Under the pieces are notes generated by a model. That model was not told the DNA's origin. It saw only the letters and a list, made by a program, of their open reading frames with translations, and did no database searches. From contig SKLD01000296.1 of assembly GCA_007123395.1 (NCBI GenBank), positions 1 to 5,392 on the forward strand: DNA of 5,392 nt, in the 5' to 3' direction. Every line of letters starts with the position of its first letter. The first letter of the stretch is position 1. The position numbers were made by a program, and so were the translations under genes. This DNA comes from Opitutales bacterium (GTDB lineage Bacteria; Verrucomicrobiota; Verrucomicrobiia; Opitutales; Oceanipulchritudinaceae). Shown piece after piece: positions 5,003 through 5,392 of the stretch.

Positions 5003-5392
5003 AAGAACCCTATGCGACTTAGATGGTCAAGTCGGGTAGCGGGTGTCAATACGGCCCCACGGCTCCACACCACAACTCGACTTAGCTCGGCGAAGTCCGC
5101 ACGTATGGGTCCGCATCCGGTGGGTGCTTCGCAGTTCTGTCGTCGTTTCCCTCTTCGTAACCGTCCGTGCCCTCACATCTTTGACGTAGGCTGCCTTCCC
5201 GCGAAGTCTCGTCGGAAAGCCTGAGCCCGTCGAAGGGAGACTTTGCAGTTGCCATGGTCTGGTATCCCGGTTTTCTGCAGGACGTGCCAGAATTTCAGAT
5301 TCTGGACGACGACGCGACATGGCACGTGAATTATTGACGGAGAAGCAAGACCGCGCGAGGCGATGGAGGACAACGATTCAGGCCCGTGAAAA
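5003..5392. other. 390-bp right end with no convincing gene
   Basis: Reading all frames gives only short, Arg/Pro/Ser-rich peptides without family likeness. Small structures seen are an inverted repeat GTTCT-GCA-AGAAC (4996-5008) at the junction with the attC-like site, an imperfect pairing of GGCT/TTCC with GGAA/AGCC (5190-5222), and the repeat at 5282-5327. A frame opening at ATG 5319 (MARELLTEKQ...) continues past the window end and could be the start of a gene, but 24 codons without a clear Shine-Dalgarno do not support a call. This may be a gene-less cassette or decayed cassette DNA. Confidence 0.45.
5282..5327. repeat. 8-bp inverted repeat enclosing a 7-bp hairpin
   Basis: ACGTGCCA (5282-5289) and TGGCACGT (5320-5327) are exact inverted arms. 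Just inside, CCAGAAT (5287-5293) and ATTCTGG (5299-5305) form a perfect stem with a TTCAG loop. The two pairings share bases 5287-5289 and so compete. The right arm covers the ATG of the open frame at 5319, so an operator or RNA switch over a start codon is possible, but nothing else supports it. Confidence 0.5.

Noticed and set aside
5012..5224. Plus-strand 70-codon frame in the right end
   Set aside because: Composition is Arg/Ser/Pro-rich with no hydrophobic core, no ribosome site and no family likeness. The opposing minus-strand frames (5027-5320, 5173-5373) are equally unconvincing.

Overview
The window joins a GC-rich chromosomal operon on the minus strand (1-3371) to a plus-strand stretch (about 3540-5392) that looks like part of an integron gene-cassette array. 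The host is probably a GC-rich Gram-negative bacterium. The combination of a CoA-transferase/GNAT fusion, a long LOG-family protein and a rhodanese/MauE pair recalls Verrucomicrobiota (Opitutae-like), but that is an impression from family memory. No rRNA or other marker gene is present to test it.

Minus-strand operon, in transcription order: an acetyl-CoA hydrolase/transferase fused to a C-terminal GNAT acetyltransferase (1467-3371); a LOG-family (TIGR00730-type) Rossmann-fold protein starting at a TTG 5 nt after that stop (577-1461); a membrane-anchored single-domain rhodanese (147-605) overlapping the LOG gene by 29 nt; and the first 50 codons of a MauE/DoxX-like membrane protein (1-150) that starts inside the rhodanese stop (ATGA overlap). 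The tight spacing implies one transcript with translational coupling. The last two genes suggest envelope sulfur or thiol-redox chemistry; their link to the first two is not obvious.

The divergent intergenic region (3372-3725) holds a 53-nt pure purine tract with seven hexamer units, five of them perfect, then an AT-rich island, then a promoter/operator just before vapB.

Plus strand: a vapB-vapC type II toxin-antitoxin pair (3726-4324, ATGA overlap) is followed by a well-formed attC recombination site (4325-4392). It has R''/R' boxes, two 5-nt unpaired spacers, L''/L' arms with one extrahelical G, a perfect 10-bp central stem and a GTTGGGC insertion box. A second cassette starts straight away, with a four-helix membrane protein of unknown function (4413-4916), and ends in a more degenerate attC-like fold (4941-5002). 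The last 390 bases hold no convincing gene, only an 8-bp inverted repeat with a hairpin inside it.

The toxin-antitoxin pair probably stabilises the array. No integrase gene is visible, and the side where intI/attI would be expected (left of vapB) is occupied by the metabolic operon. The array may therefore be a CALIN (attC cluster lacking an integrase) or the edge of one.
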